A stretch of 64,000 nt of DNA from Clostridiales bacterium. Lineage in GTDB: Bacteria; Bacillota; Clostridia; Christensenellales; Aristaeellaceae. The stretch lies in assembly GCA_004555155.1 (NCBI GenBank), contig SFJH01000005.1, positions 31,713-95,712 of the forward strand, written 5' to 3'. Positions within the stretch are counted from its first letter, which is position 1, and each line of letters begins with the position of its first letter. Positions 15,700 to 26,441 of the stretch are shown one piece after another. Below the pieces are notes generated by a model. The model was not told the origin of the DNA and did no database searches. It worked only from the letters and a program-made list of their open reading frames with translations. The translations under genes were made by a program, and so were the position numbers.

Positions 15700-17420
15700 C
15701 GTCTCTCCCCCGTTTCGTTGTCCGGATCCAGCGGACAGATGACCTCGCATACCGCTCCGCTCACGTCGTTGTAAAATGCCAGCGCAGCGCGCGAACCGTA
15801 GATCAGCCGCAGGCGATGCTTCAGATTGGTCAGACCCACGTGATATTCCCGGTAGAAGGATTCCTCGGGCAGATTGTTGATCTGCTCCAGCACATCCGGC
15901 GCGAATCCTCCGCCGTTGTCGTGAACCGTGATGTCCAGATAGCGGCCGTCCTCCGCCTCCAGCGTCACCGCGCGCACGGAAATCACCAGCTGCCGGTCCG
16001 GCTTCCACTGGTGCTTGACCGCATTCTCTACGAAGGATTCCACAAACAGCGGCGGCACCGGAAGCTCCATCAGCGATTCATCCACAGAGAATTCGCATCT
16101 GGGCGGCATGGAAAGGCTCAGGCGCTGAATCTCGATATAGTTCTTCACATACCGGAGCTCTTCGCGCAGCGTGACCATCTTCATATTGTCGCGGAAGAGA
16201 TACCGGATGTAGTCCGAGACGGCCAGCGCCATCTCCTGCACCTGCTGATAGCGCAGCCGCTGGGCGCAGGCATAGATGTTCTTCAGGCAGTTCAGGAAAA
16301 AATGCGGCCGCAGCTGCATGTGCAGGCACTGCATTTCGATGCGCTGACGATCCATCTCCCGCTCATAGGCCTCGATTTTCAGCGTCCGGATCTGGCTCAT
16401 CATGTCGTTGAGCGTGCTCTTGACCTGATCCAGCTCCTCCATTTCATATTCTCGCTGGATCGGCTCGTCCAGCTCTCCGCGCTTGATGCGCTCCATGGCC
16501 GAGGACAGATCCTCCAGCGGCTCGCCCAGGCTGGCCCGCACCCATCGCCGCGCGAGCGGGATCATGCCGATCATCGCCAGCGAGAGCACCAGCATGCAGA
16601 TCTGAACCGGCGTAAGTCCGTCCCAGTACCCCGCGTTGGACACCGCCAGCAGCAGCCGCACCGGCGCGCGGCTCAGGCTGCTCCACACCGTCATGTAGTT
16701 CTTCCCGTCCGGGCCGGTCATCTCGCAGCGTCCCTCCGGCTGCCCGGTCGTCTTGCCCGGCATGACGAACGCTTCGCCGTTGAGCATGGCTCCGGTTTCA
16801 TCGGCGTAATAGAGCTGATGCGTCTCCTGCGTGACGGACAGCAGCCGGTCGAAATCCACCAGCGCGATCATATAGGCCGCATCGTATCTCAGGCAGATCA
16901 TGAGCAGGCTCTTTCCTGCGATGGACTGGACGCGCCACCGGCCCGTCGACTCCTTCCACATCTCCTCCGTGCGGATCAGCCCGCGAACCGCCTCGCGGAA
17001 CGCATACGGATAGGCGTTCTCCGCAAACTTCTCCGCCCATGCGGCGTCCCTCGAGCTGTACATGAACAGCCCGCCCAGCGCCGGAAACGCGTTCATCATG
17101 GTATCCAGCCGCTGGGTGATGACGTGGGCGGCCAGGCGGATGTCGAGGTCGCTCTCCTGGGTGCTCAGCGCGGCAAATTCCGGCTCGACAAAGACGATGC
17201 TGGCCAGCGACCGCTCGATCATTTCCAGATTCTGATCGATCTGCTCCGACCATTGGGCAACAACGCGCTGATTGGAATCCGCCAGCAGACGATTGGAATG
17301 CCCGATGGAATACAGATTTCCGAAGATCAGCAGCACAATCAGCGGGATCATCGTGCTGGCCAGCACGCTCGTCACACCATGCACAAACGACTGCTTCTTT
17401 ACCCCTGCGCGCTTCCCCAT
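15696..17420 (-). CDS. Sensor histidine kinase, YesM family
   Basis: 574 residues. A membrane segment near residue 15-35, an extracytoplasmic sensing region to about residue 270, a second membrane segment, a HAMP-like stretch (EDLSSAMERIKRGELDE), then the family's H-box LRPHFFLNCLKN (usual form INPHFLYNTL), N-box ESFVENAVKHQ and G-box DNGGGF. It senses an extracellular sugar or binding-protein signal and phosphorylates the response regulator encoded directly downstream. Confidence 0.92.
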   Translation of the reverse strand: MGKRAGVKKQSFVHGVTSVLASTMIPLIVLLIFGNLYSIGHSNRLLADSNQRVVAQWSEQIDQNLEMIERSLASIVFVEPEFAALSTQESDLDIRLAAHVITQRLDTMMNAFPALGGLFMYSSRDAAWAEKFAENAYPYAFREAVRGLIRTEEMWKESTGRWRVQSIAGKSLLMICLRYDAAYMIALVDFDRLLSVTQETHQLYYADETGAMLNGEAFVMPGKTTGQPEGRCEMTGPDGKNYMTVWSSLSRAPVRLLLAVSNAGYWDGLTPVQICMLVLSLAMIGMIPLARRWVRASLGEPLEDLSSAMERIKRGELDEPIQREYEMEELDQVKSTLNDMMSQIRTLKIEAYEREMDRQRIEMQCLHMQLRPHFFLNCLKNIYACAQRLRYQQVQEMALAVSDYIRYLFRDNMKMVTLREELRYVKNYIEIQRLSLSMPPRCEFSVDESLMELPVPPLFVESFVENAVKHQWKPDRQLVISVRAVTLEAEDGRYLDITVHDNGGGFAPDVLEQINNLPEESFYREYHVGLTNLKHRLRLIYGSRAALAFYNDVSGAVCEVICPLDPDNETGERR

Positions 17421-17577
17421 CCCCGCACCCCCGCAAAAATACTTTAGTGATTATTCGATCAAGGTGACCAAATTCCTCCGGCCGTCGGGTTAATTTTGCC
17501 GAACGCTTTCCTTTCCGGCGATTCTGCGGTATACTCATCACAGGGCCCGCGGCGAAGTCCGGGCAAGGAGGCGCAGC

Positions 17578-18495
17578 ATGCTTCAGGTTTCCAACACCCG
17601 GTTTCTGAATGAGAATCGGGAAGAGTTTCTTCCCGGCTACACGTCCGAATACCCCTATATCCAAACCCGCGCGCATCTGGATCGCTCCCAGGACGGCTCC
17701 TCGCCCTGGCACTGGCACGGCGCGCTGGAGCTGTTTTACGTCGAAAGCGGCCTCATCGAATACAACACGCCTGCGGGGCAGCAGCTCTTTCCCGCGGGCA
17801 CGGGCGGACTGGTGAACGCCAACGTGCTGCACATGACCCGCCGCATCCCCAAGCACGGCGAGACCATCCAGCGGCTGCATCTGTTCGACCCGTCGATCAT
17901 CGCGGGCGCACCGGACAGCCGCATCTACCGCCGCTATGCCGCGCCGATGCTCGCCAATCCCCGGCTGGAGCTGCTCGCGCTGCGTCCGGACGCGCCCGGA
18001 CAGCGCGAAGCGCTCGACCTGCTGCGCGAATCCTTCGCACTTCCCGAGGACGGCTTCGGCAGCGAGCTCCGCTTGCGCGCCGCGCTGTCCGAGATCTGGC
18101 TGCGCCTGCTGCCGCTGTCGGAAAGCGCCGCCGCACCGGCCTCTGCAAATCAGAGCAGCGACAAGCTGAAAACCATGATGATCTTCATTCACGAGCACTA
18201 TGCGGAAAAGCTGTCCATCCCGGAAATTGCGCGTTCCGCCTATATGAGCGAGCGCGCGTGCTACCGGATGTTCCGGGAATGCCTGCGCTGCTCGCCCCTG
18301 GACTACGTCGTCAGCTACCGGCTGCAGCACGCCCGCCGCCTGCTGGCGGATACGGACGAAACGGTCACCCGAATCGCTCAGACCTGCGGCTTCGCCAGCA
18401 GCAGCCATTTCGGCAAGCTGTTCATGAAGCGCTTTGGCTGCACGCCGCTGCAATACCGACAGTCATGGCAGAATCGCGATAAAAACTGGCGGTAA
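17578..18495 (+). CDS. AraC family transcriptional regulator
   Basis: 305 residues. Residues 1-110 form a cupin-like sensor (DGSSPWHWHGALELFYVESG), and the last 100 carry the AraC helix-turn-helix pair (LSIPEIARSAYMSERACYRMF and VTRIAQTCGFASSSHFGKLF). AAGGAGG lies upstream of the ATG, and TATACT at 17530-17535 may be its -10 box. It is divergent from the YesM kinase gene and just upstream of a transporter gene, either of which it could control. Confidence 0.88.
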   Translation: MLQVSNTRFLNENREEFLPGYTSEYPYIQTRAHLDRSQDGSSPWHWHGALELFYVESGLIEYNTPAGQQLFPAGTGGLVNANVLHMTRRIPKHGETIQRLHLFDPSIIAGAPDSRIYRRYAAPMLANPRLELLALRPDAPGQREALDLLRESFALPEDGFGSELRLRAALSEIWLRLLPLSESAAAPASANQSSDKLKTMMIFIHEHYAEKLSIPEIARSAYMSERACYRMFRECLRCSPLDYVVSYRLQHARRLLADTDETVTRIAQTCGFASSSHFGKLFMKRFGCTPLQYRQSWQNRDKNWR

Positions 18496-18572
18496 AAATG
18501 TATCCTGGCCGCCTCCAGCGCGGTATAATGCCATCAAAACCTGCGCCGGCAGCGCGCTCCGGAGGCCTTTTT

Positions 18573-19748
18573 ATGAAAATCACCCGCAAAAATGCGCAGA
18601 GATACTTTTCCGTGATTCTGTCCGTCTATTGGACGATCTACGGCCTGATGTTCGGCTTCGTCTCCGTCTATCTGCAGACCCTGGGCTACTCCAACAGCGG
18701 CATCGGACTGACGCTGGGCTTCTCCTATCTGCTGTCCACCCTCCTGCAGCCGGTCATCGCCGCCGTATTCAACCGGACGGGGAAATCGCTCCGCTTCTGC
18801 CTAGCGGTCTGCTTCTGCGCGCTGTCGCTGTTGTCCGCAGCGCTGCTGCTGCCGAAATTCCCGGGCGCGGCGGCGCTCATCGTCTTCATCTACGCGCTGC
18901 AGTCCGCGCTTCAGCCCAGCATCAATTCTCTGGTGCAGACCTTTGAGCTGGCGGGACTGCCGGTCGACTTCGGCGCGGCCCGTGGAATCGGCTCTCTGGC
19001 CTATGGCGCGGTGACGGCCGCGGCGGGCCTTGCGCTGGAGCACATCTCCCCGCTGCTGCTGCCCGCCTGCTATCTCGCGGTGATGCTGGGCATGGTCGTT
19101 CTGCTGGTGCTGCCCCGCCTGCCGGAGCGGCAGCGCCCGTGCCGCCGCGCGGACGAGCCGGGCAGCTCCGCCCATTCCACTGCAGCGCATCCCTGCTTCA
19201 TCCTGTTTCTGATCGCGAGCGCCTGCTTTTCGCTCAACGCCGTGGTCAACGGCAGCTTCATGCTTCAGATCATGCAGCAGATCGGCGGCGGCAGCGCGGA
19301 GCTGGGGCTGGCGGTCTCAATTCCCGCCGTGCTGGAATTCCCCGCCATGCTGCTGTACAGCCGCTTCGCCCGGCGGTTCGGCGAGAACCGGCTGCTGGTT
19401 CTGTCCGGCTGGGCGTGGTTTGTCAAGAATGGGATGATCCTGCTGGCCCGCTCGCCGGAGGCCATCTACGCCGCGCAGCTGCTGCAGTTTGTCAGCTATG
19501 CCTTCTTCATTCCCGGCGTCGTGCGCTATATCGCGCGGGTTCTTCCGCCGTCGGCCTTCCTGAAGGGACAGTCCATGTACGGCAGCGCTTACACGGCAGG
19601 CAGCGTCATCGCGGTGTTCTTCGGCGGCCTGCTGCTGGACGCCGTGGGCGTAACCAGCACGCTGGCCATCGCCCAGTGTTTCTCGTTCACCGGCGCCATC
19701 CTTCTGACCCTTTCCGTGCGCAAATCCGCCAACTGCGCCCGCCTCTGA
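18573..19748 (+). CDS. Major facilitator superfamily transporter
   Basis: 391 residues with about twelve hydrophobic segments in two halves joined by a charged loop near residues 185-205 (RLPERQRPCRRADEPGS). The general shape and the N-terminal part (YWTIYGLMFGFVSVYLQTLGY) resemble the sugar/nucleoside MFS proteins of the LacY-like group. The start at 18573 has GGAGG 7 bases upstream. A TATAAT at 18524-18529 without a good -35 box may give it its own promoter. Substrate unknown. Confidence 0.85.
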   Translation: MKITRKNAQRYFSVILSVYWTIYGLMFGFVSVYLQTLGYSNSGIGLTLGFSYLLSTLLQPVIAAVFNRTGKSLRFCLAVCFCALSLLSAALLLPKFPGAAALIVFIYALQSALQPSINSLVQTFELAGLPVDFGAARGIGSLAYGAVTAAAGLALEHISPLLLPACYLAVMLGMVVLLVLPRLPERQRPCRRADEPGSSAHSTAAHPCFILFLIASACFSLNAVVNGSFMLQIMQQIGGGSAELGLAVSIPAVLEFPAMLLYSRFARRFGENRLLVLSGWAWFVKNGMILLARSPEAIYAAQLLQFVSYAFFIPGVVRYIARVLPPSAFLKGQSMYGSAYTAGSVIAVFFGGLLLDAVGVTSTLAIAQCFSFTGAILLTLSVRKSANCARL

Positions 19749-19769
19749 ACAGCTTTGCCCAAATGTCCA

Positions 19770-19798
19770 TTGCAAATTGAAGCGATTTGGGATACAAT
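19770..19798 (+). promoter_or_regulatory. Promoter of the (p)ppGpp synthetase gene
   Basis: TTGCAA (19770-19775), 17-base spacer, TACAAT (19793-19798), giving a leader of about 55 bases. Confidence 0.8.
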
Positions 19799-19859
19799 GG
19801 AAGCATCAAATCCATCGCAAGGCCATTGCGCCGTTTGCTGCACAGAAAGGAAGACAACC

Positions 19860-20549
19860 ATGACGGAGAGTACTGCCGATGAAAGCCGCCTGATCGAAAA
19901 AGTGAAATCCCTGGCCGATCAGCAGACCATCGAATGGATGGAGAAGAAATCCAAGGAGCTGGTCAAGCTCATGGCCTATTACCGCTGCGCGCTGATGGAG
20001 ATCGAGACCAAGTTCAATGTGCTCAACGTTGAATTCTCGCTCCAGCACGACCGCAACCCCATCAACAGCATCAAGAGCCGGCTGAAATCCCTGCCCAGCA
20101 TCCAGGACAAGCTGGAGCGAAAGCATCTGCCCATGACGCTCAAGGCCATCGAGGAAAATCTCAACGATGTGGCGGGCGTGCGCGTGATCTGCGCCTTCCC
20201 GGAGGATGTCTACACGCTGGCCAACGCCCTCCTCAAGCAGGATGACATCGAGCTGATCGATCGCAAGGACTACATTCAGAACCCCAAGCCCAGCGGCTAC
20301 CGCAGCCTGCACCTGATCGTTTCCGTTCCCATTTTTCTGGAAAACGAGAAGCGCATCATGAAGGTGGAAATCCAGCTGCGCACCATCGCCATGGACTGCT
20401 GGGCCAGCTTGGAGCACCAGCTGCGCTACAAGAAGGACTTCGCCTTCACGGAGGAGATGGCCGACGAGCTGTACAGCTGCGCGCAGATCAGCGCAGACCT
20501 CGACCGGCGCATGGACGCGCTGCGCAAAGCCGTGGACGTCCAGCGCTGA
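19860..20549 (+). CDS. Small alarmone synthetase, RelA/SpoT domain
   Basis: 229 residues, the size of single-domain (p)ppGpp synthetases (RelQ/YjbM type) without the hydrolase or regulatory domains. The synthetase motifs are DVAGVRVICAF, NPKPSGYRSLHLIV and VEIQLRTIAMDCWASLEHQL. It transfers pyrophosphate from ATP to GTP or GDP and helps set growth rate under stress. AAGGAAG lies 8 bases before the ATG at 19860. It stands alone, with its own promoter and terminator. Confidence 0.92.
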   Translation: MTESTADESRLIEKVKSLADQQTIEWMEKKSKELVKLMAYYRCALMEIETKFNVLNVEFSLQHDRNPINSIKSRLKSLPSIQDKLERKHLPMTLKAIEENLNDVAGVRVICAFPEDVYTLANALLKQDDIELIDRKDYIQNPKPSGYRSLHLIVSVPIFLENEKRIMKVEIQLRTIAMDCWASLEHQLRYKKDFAFTEEMADELYSCAQISADLDRRMDALRKAVDVQR

Positions 20550-20563
20550 ACGCCGCCCAACCA

Positions 20564-20604
20564 ATCCGCCCCCTGTCTCGCATGAAACAGGGGGCGGATC
20601 TTTT
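20564..20604 (+). terminator. Rho-independent terminator
   Basis: A perfect 13-base-pair GC-rich stem (20564-20576 with 20587-20599) followed by CTTTTC. It ends the synthetase gene against the convergent degV-family gene. Confidence 0.85.
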
Positions 20605-20610
20605 CGTCCG

Positions 20611-21462
20611 TCATTCGCCCGCAATGAACAGTACGCCCAGCGTACCCGGGCCGCAGTGGCTGGAAATCACGCCGCCCGCGCGGGTGATCAGGATCTCCGA
20701 GAAATGATTGAGGCTCTGCAGATAGCTTCGCACCGCCTCAACATCCGCTTCATCGCAGCCGGAGTGGGTGATGAATACGCGATCCGGCTTCGCCGCACGC
20801 AGCTCGTTTTCCATCTCCGTCGCATAGTGCATCAGCACATGGCTCATCCGTCCGCGATACTTCTTTCCGGGGATCATCCGACCGTTTTCCACCAGAATCC
20901 TGGGGTGCAGCTTCAGCGTGCCGCCCAGCAGCGCAGCCAGTCCGCTGCAGCGTCCGCCGCGATGCAGGTAAACCAGCGTGTCCACCACGAAGCTTGCGCG
21001 AACCCTGGGCCGCAGCGCCTCCACGTGGCGCACGATCTCCGCGGCCGTCCTGCCCTGCCGGGCCAGAATCGCCGCCTCGATCACCATCAGTCCGATGCCC
21101 GTGGAGAGATTCTCAGAGTTGACGACGTGCACGCGGTCGGATGCGCCCAGCTCCTCCGCCGCCATGCGCATGACGTTTCCGGAGGTGGACATGCTGTCCG
21201 AAATGGAAAAGCACACGATTTCCCGGTCCTCGTCCAATACCGGCCGGAACGTCTCCAGGGTCTTTTCCAGCGAACAGGCCGAGGTCTTGGGCGTGGTTCT
21301 CTGCTCGTCCGACCAACGGTAAATCTCATCCGGCGAAATGCCGCTGCCGTCCTCATACTCCCTGTCTCCGAGAATGATATACAGCGGCAGAATGTCCACA
21401 TCGTATTTTTCCAGCAATTCCCTGGACAGATCACAGGTACTGTCGGCTATGATTTTGACCAT
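20611..21462 (-). CDS. DegV family fatty acid-binding protein
   Basis: 283 residues. The hallmark start MVKIIADSTCDL, the lipid head-group contacts in KTSACSLEKTLETF and FSISDSMSTSGN, and the domain-two segment VDTLVYLHRGGRCS are typical of DegV/FakB proteins, which hold a fatty acid for phosphorylation by a FakA kinase. AAGGAGAG lies 7 bases before the ATG. It is a single-gene unit; no FakA is in the window. Confidence 0.92.
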   Translation of the reverse strand: MVKIIADSTCDLSRELLEKYDVDILPLYIILGDREYEDGSGISPDEIYRWSDEQRTTPKTSACSLEKTLETFRPVLDEDREIVCFSISDSMSTSGNVMRMAAEELGASDRVHVVNSENLSTGIGLMVIEAAILARQGRTAAEIVRHVEALRPRVRASFVVDTLVYLHRGGRCSGLAALLGGTLKLHPRILVENGRMIPGKKYRGRMSHVLMHYATEMENELRAAKPDRVFITHSGCDEADVEAVRSYLQSLNHFSEILITRAGGVISSHCGPGTLGVLFIAGE

Positions 21463-21550
21463 GCTTTCTCTCCTTTGCCTCCACCCTCATCAGAGGCTGC
21501 AATCCAATCCCCGAGCCCGCATTGCAGGCTGGATTCACATTTCCACTTTA

Positions 21551-21579
21551 AGTATAATCGAAAAACCCCACTTCGTCAA
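21551..21579 (-). promoter_or_regulatory. Promoter of the degV-family gene
   Basis: Minus strand TTGACG (21579-21574), 17-base spacer, TATACT (21556-21551); a leader of about 80 bases. Confidence 0.8.
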
Positions 21580-21602
21580 TCGAGAAAATGCAAAACGCAA
21601 AG

Positions 21603-21656
21603 ACGCCCCCGCCTTGCAGCAGCGCCGATCGGGCTGTTGATCAAAGCGGGGGCGCT
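21603..21656 (-). terminator. Terminator of the peptide ABC operon
   Basis: GCGCCCCCGC-type arms at 21646-21656 and 21603-21612 enclose a large loop; the minus strand continues with CTTTGCGTTTTGC. It follows the last gene of the operon (stop at 21666). Confidence 0.6.
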
Positions 21657-21665
21657 CCGGCACGC

Positions 21666-21866
21666 TCAAAGCATGCCCAGCAGCCACATCACCAGCAGGC
21701 TCATGCCCACCAGCACCAGCAGGCAGGGTATCACGATCACGACGAACGCCGTGCCAATCATGATCAGCTTGTCCAGTAGGGGCACATTTTCACGGATCAT
21801 GCGCTCCCGGAACTCCGCCTCCTGTTCGGGCGTGGACTTCTTCAGGTGCTTGCGAATCATGCCCAT
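21666..21866 (-). CDS. Small membrane protein ending the peptide ABC operon
   Basis: 66 residues. A charged N-terminal half (MGMIRKHLKKSTPEQEAEFRER region) is followed by one or two membrane segments (LIMIGTAFVVIVIPCLLVLV and MSLLVMWLLGML). The start at 21866 has GGAG 10 bases upstream and lies 4 bases from the OppF-like stop, so it is the operon's last gene. Not recognised. Its position suggests a small accessory subunit of the transporter, but that is inference. Confidence 0.65.
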   Translation of the reverse strand: MGMIRKHLKKSTPEQEAEFRERMIRENVPLLDKLIMIGTAFVVIVIPCLLVLVGMSLLVMWLLGML

Positions 21867-23431
21867 TGGCTCACATCTCCTGTCTGGAGCGGTTGGACTT
21901 CTTTTCCGTCTTCGGCAGTTCAAACAGATAGTTGCCGTTTTCGTCCATCTTCTTCTGCGGGAAATGGCAGGCCAGGAAGTGGCCGGGCTCCACCTCGCGC
22001 AGCTCCGGCGGCACGCGCTTGCACTTTTCGCAGGCCATATAGCAGCGGGTGTGGAACTTGCAGCCCGACGGCGGCTTGATGGGACTGGGGATGCTGCCCT
22101 CCAGCAGGATGCGCTCCTTGTCCAGGCTGTCCGGATCGGTGGTCGGGATGGACGACAGCAGCGCCACGGTGTAGGGATGGCGCGGATCGTTGAAGATGGT
22201 CTCCGCGTCCGCCAGCTCCACCACGTTGCCCAGATACATCACGCAGATGCGGTCCGAGATATAGCGCACCACCGACAGGTCGTGGGAGATGAACATGTAG
22301 GTCAGGTTCTCCTTCTCCTTCAGCTCCTGCAGCAGGTTGATGATCTGGGACTGGATGGACACGTCCAGCGCGGACACGCACTCGTCACAGACGATGAACT
22401 TCGGGTTCACCGCCAGCGCGCGGGCGATGCAGATGCGCTGGCGCTGGCCGCCGGAGAACTGGTGGGGATAGCGGTGCAGCATGTACTCCTGCAGGCCGCA
22501 CTTCTCCATGGTCTCCACGATGTACTTGCGCATCTGTTCGGAGCCGTGCTTGAAGAACTTGTGGGTCACCAGGCCCTCCTCGATGATCTGGCCAATGGTG
22601 AACCGGGGATTCAGGCTGGAATAGGGATCCTGGAAGATGATCTGCAGATCCTTGCGCAGCCCGCGCTGCTCCTTGTACTTCAGGCGCGCCAGGTCGATGC
22701 CGTCGTCGCGCATGGCCTCGTACTTTGCAAACTCGGCGTTATCGGCGTACTTCGCCCGCAGCGCGTTCAGCTCCGCGTTCAGCGCCGCGATGTCCTTATC
22801 CTTCGCTGCCAGCAGCTGATCCATGCGGTCCAGTTTCTGCTGGAGCTTGTCCAGCCCCTTCGGCTTCTCCGCCGACTTCTGGAAATCATATTCCACCGCG
22901 ATATCGGCGCGCTGGGCCGCCAGACGGGCGCGCTGTGCGCCGGCCTGATGCACCTTCAGAATCAGCGCGCAGCCCTGACCGTTCTCGTCCGCGGCAAAGA
23001 ATCCGCCGAGAATCTTCACCAGGTTGTTCAGGCAGGTCTGCTCCTCGCAGCGGGCCAGATTGCGGTCCTGAAGCAGGTAGAAGTCCGCGTTCTCCTCGCC
23101 GATCTGCTCCACCTTTTTGTTCAGTTCCTGGGCCTTCTCCCGCGCCTTCTTGTACTTCGCGCGGTACTTCTCCACATGGCGGAGCGTGTCCTCCACATAT
23201 TGCGGCGCCATCTCCGCCAGCGTCGTGCCATAGTACATGGTGTTGCCCGCGGTCTGCGGATACAGCTGCAGCAGCACGCGGCCCAGCGTCGACTTTCCGC
23301 AGCCGGATTCGCCGACCACGCCGATGGTCTCGCCCTCGTAGATATCCAGCGAGATGTCCTCGTTGGCGCGGACGTAGAGCTGATTCTTCTGGAAGACGGA
23401 AGTCTTCGCGACGGGGAAATACTTCTTCAGA

Positions 23432-24442
<1,011 letters not shown>

Positions 24443-24454
24443 TGACTTCCCACC

Positions 24455-26428
24455 TCACTTATCGATGTTCGATTTCGGATCCATCACGTCGCGCAGGGTA
24501 TCGCCCACGATGTTGATGCAGATCGTGGTGATCGCCAGGAACGCGGAGGTGAAGACCCACTGCCACCAGTAGTTGCCGATGATGGTGGCGTTATTCGCGC
24601 CGTTGAGCATATTGCCCCAGGTGGGACGGGGATACTGAACGCCGAAGCCCAGATAGCTCAGCGAGGATTCCGTCAGCATGCAGCCGGCGAAGTCCAGCGT
24701 CAGCGTCACCAGAATGACCGAGATGATGTTGGGCAGGATGTGCTTGAACGCGATCACGCGCTCGTTCACGCCCATGGCCTTGGCGGCGATGACATATTCG
24801 CTCTCGCGCGCCACCAGCACCTGACCGCGCACCAGTCGGGCCAGGCCCGGCCAGCTCAGCACGCCCAGTATCGCCATAATAATGAAGATTCGCATATCCT
24901 CGCTCAATGTCATCTGACTCATCACGGAGGTCAGGATCATGGCGAAGGGCAGGAACGGGATGGCGGAGAAGATCTCCGTCAAGCGCATCAGGAACATATC
25001 CGCCTTGCCGCCGAAGTATCCGGACAGGCAGCCGATGATGATGCCGATAATCGTGGAGATGATGACGGCCACCGCGCCGATGGTCATGGTCATCTTGCCG
25101 CCGGCACAGATGCGCTGGAAGATGTCCGCACCGTAGGTGTCCGTGCCGAACAGATAGCCCTTCAGGCCCCACTTCGCCAGCAGCTTGCCATTGCCGTCCA
25201 CGGCGTAGTTCTGGAACGCGCCGGCGTACAGCTTCTCCGCGCCGCTGGCCTTCGTGGGCGCCTGCGCCTGACCGAAGTGGTCGCCGCCCCAGGAATAGAC
25301 GTTGCCCAGATTGGTGATGCCGCTGAAATGATAGGTTCCAGCGGTGATGGTATCGCCCAGGAAGACCTCGCCCTCCTGCAGCTCAGGAATGGGACGGCTC
25401 TTGCTGCCGAAGTCGCCGGAGAGGGCGATGGAGCCGTCGTCCAGCACCAGGCACAGTGCGTCGCTGGAGGCGACGATCCGCACGATCTTCCGCCCGTCGA
25501 GGTACTTGCCGATCTTCTCCGTGGGCGCGAAGACGTTCTCGCGCGCCGTGCCGTACAGACCGCGGGTGCCGGTGAAGATGCTGGTGCCCTTCTCGTCGAT
25601 GCCGACGATGTAGTTCAGCAGGAATTCAATGTCCTGCAGATCGTCCTTGCCGAGGAACTTGTCGATGTTGGCGTAGGTGTGGCGGTTGCCCCACAGATAC
25701 AGCGTGCCGTCGTTCATCAGGATGGCGGTGCACTGATAGCCGCAGGTGAACTTCTTGATATTGCTGACGTCCACGCCGTTTTCAACCAGCTCCTGGGGCA
25801 TCACGGCGATGTTCGGGTTGTTCGCCATGTCCTCGGAATAGCCGTACTGGCCCAGCTTCTGATTTCCCCAGGCGTAGATTTTGCCGTTTTCGTCGATGGC
25901 CACGATGTGATCGATGCCGGCGGCCACCATTTCGATCTTGGCGTTCTTCACCTCGTCGGGAATCTTCGCCACGTCGATGCCGGTGGTGCCGATCTGGGTC
26001 GCGCCCCAGACGTAGACCTTGCCCGCGTTGGACAGGCCCACGGAGAAGCTGCCGTAGCTGTCGATCATCTTGACGTCCTTCGCCAGCTCTCCCGGCACGG
26101 ACATCATGCTCATCGTCGGCGGAACGCTCTTCTGCGTCACCTCGGTATAGGAATCGGTATAGTCGTTCAGGCACAGCGGGCCGATGAATACGAACAGGAA
26201 CATGCCGATGACCACGCACAGCGCGAACACCGCCAGCTTGCGCTCCAGAAAGTTGCGGACGATCTGCTTGCCGGGGCTGACGATCTCCTCGACGTCGTTC
26301 GCGCGCGACTGCTGCTCCAGCATCTCGTCGGCGTAGTCGCGGCTTGCGCCCATGAACATGCGGCGCAGCCATGCGACGGGGCCGCGCGATCTGCGCGAGG
26401 AGTTCGCCCTCTGATTCTTCTTGCTCAT
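24455..26428 (-). CDS. OppC-like permease with an inserted RCC1-like seven-blade propeller
   Basis: 657 residues, about twice the usual 300. Residues 1-62 are a basic cytoplasmic tail; the first membrane segment is at about 66-87. Then residues about 118-425 contain seven RCC1-type repeats, each ending in a Gly-rich strand: VYVWGATQIG (138-147), IYAWGNQKLGQYG (184-196), LYLWGNRHTY (243-252), SIFTGTRGLYG (283-293), SIALSGDFGS (333-342), VYSWGGDHFGQ (377-387) and LLAKWGLKGY (416-425). The last leads straight into the permease motif LFGTDTYGADIFQRI (426-440). The other membrane segments and the EAA loop (AAKAMGVNERVIAFKHILPN, 548-567) follow. By topology the propeller is outside the membrane. 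AGGAGG precedes the ATG. Confidence 0.92.
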   Translation of the reverse strand: MSKKNQRANSSRRSRGPVAWLRRMFMGASRDYADEMLEQQSRANDVEEIVSPGKQIVRNFLERKLAVFALCVVIGMFLFVFIGPLCLNDYTDSYTEVTQKSVPPTMSMMSVPGELAKDVKMIDSYGSFSVGLSNAGKVYVWGATQIGTTGIDVAKIPDEVKNAKIEMVAAGIDHIVAIDENGKIYAWGNQKLGQYGYSEDMANNPNIAVMPQELVENGVDVSNIKKFTCGYQCTAILMNDGTLYLWGNRHTYANIDKFLGKDDLQDIEFLLNYIVGIDEKGTSIFTGTRGLYGTARENVFAPTEKIGKYLDGRKIVRIVASSDALCLVLDDGSIALSGDFGSKSRPIPELQEGEVFLGDTITAGTYHFSGITNLGNVYSWGGDHFGQAQAPTKASGAEKLYAGAFQNYAVDGNGKLLAKWGLKGYLFGTDTYGADIFQRICAGGKMTMTIGAVAVIISTIIGIIIGCLSGYFGGKADMFLMRLTEIFSAIPFLPFAMILTSVMSQMTLSEDMRIFIIMAILGVLSWPGLARLVRGQVLVARESEYVIAAKAMGVNERVIAFKHILPNIISVILVTLTLDFAGCMLTESSLSYLGFGVQYPRPTWGNMLNGANNATIIGNYWWQWVFTSAFLAITTICINIVGDTLRDVMDPKSNIDK

Positions 26429-26441
26429 GCCGGTTTCCTCC

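Noticed and set aside
22380..22400. Cys in place of Pro after Walker B of the OppF-like ATPase (DECVSALD)
   Set aside because: It does not touch the catalytic Glu and is a tolerated position; not enough to suspect loss of activity.
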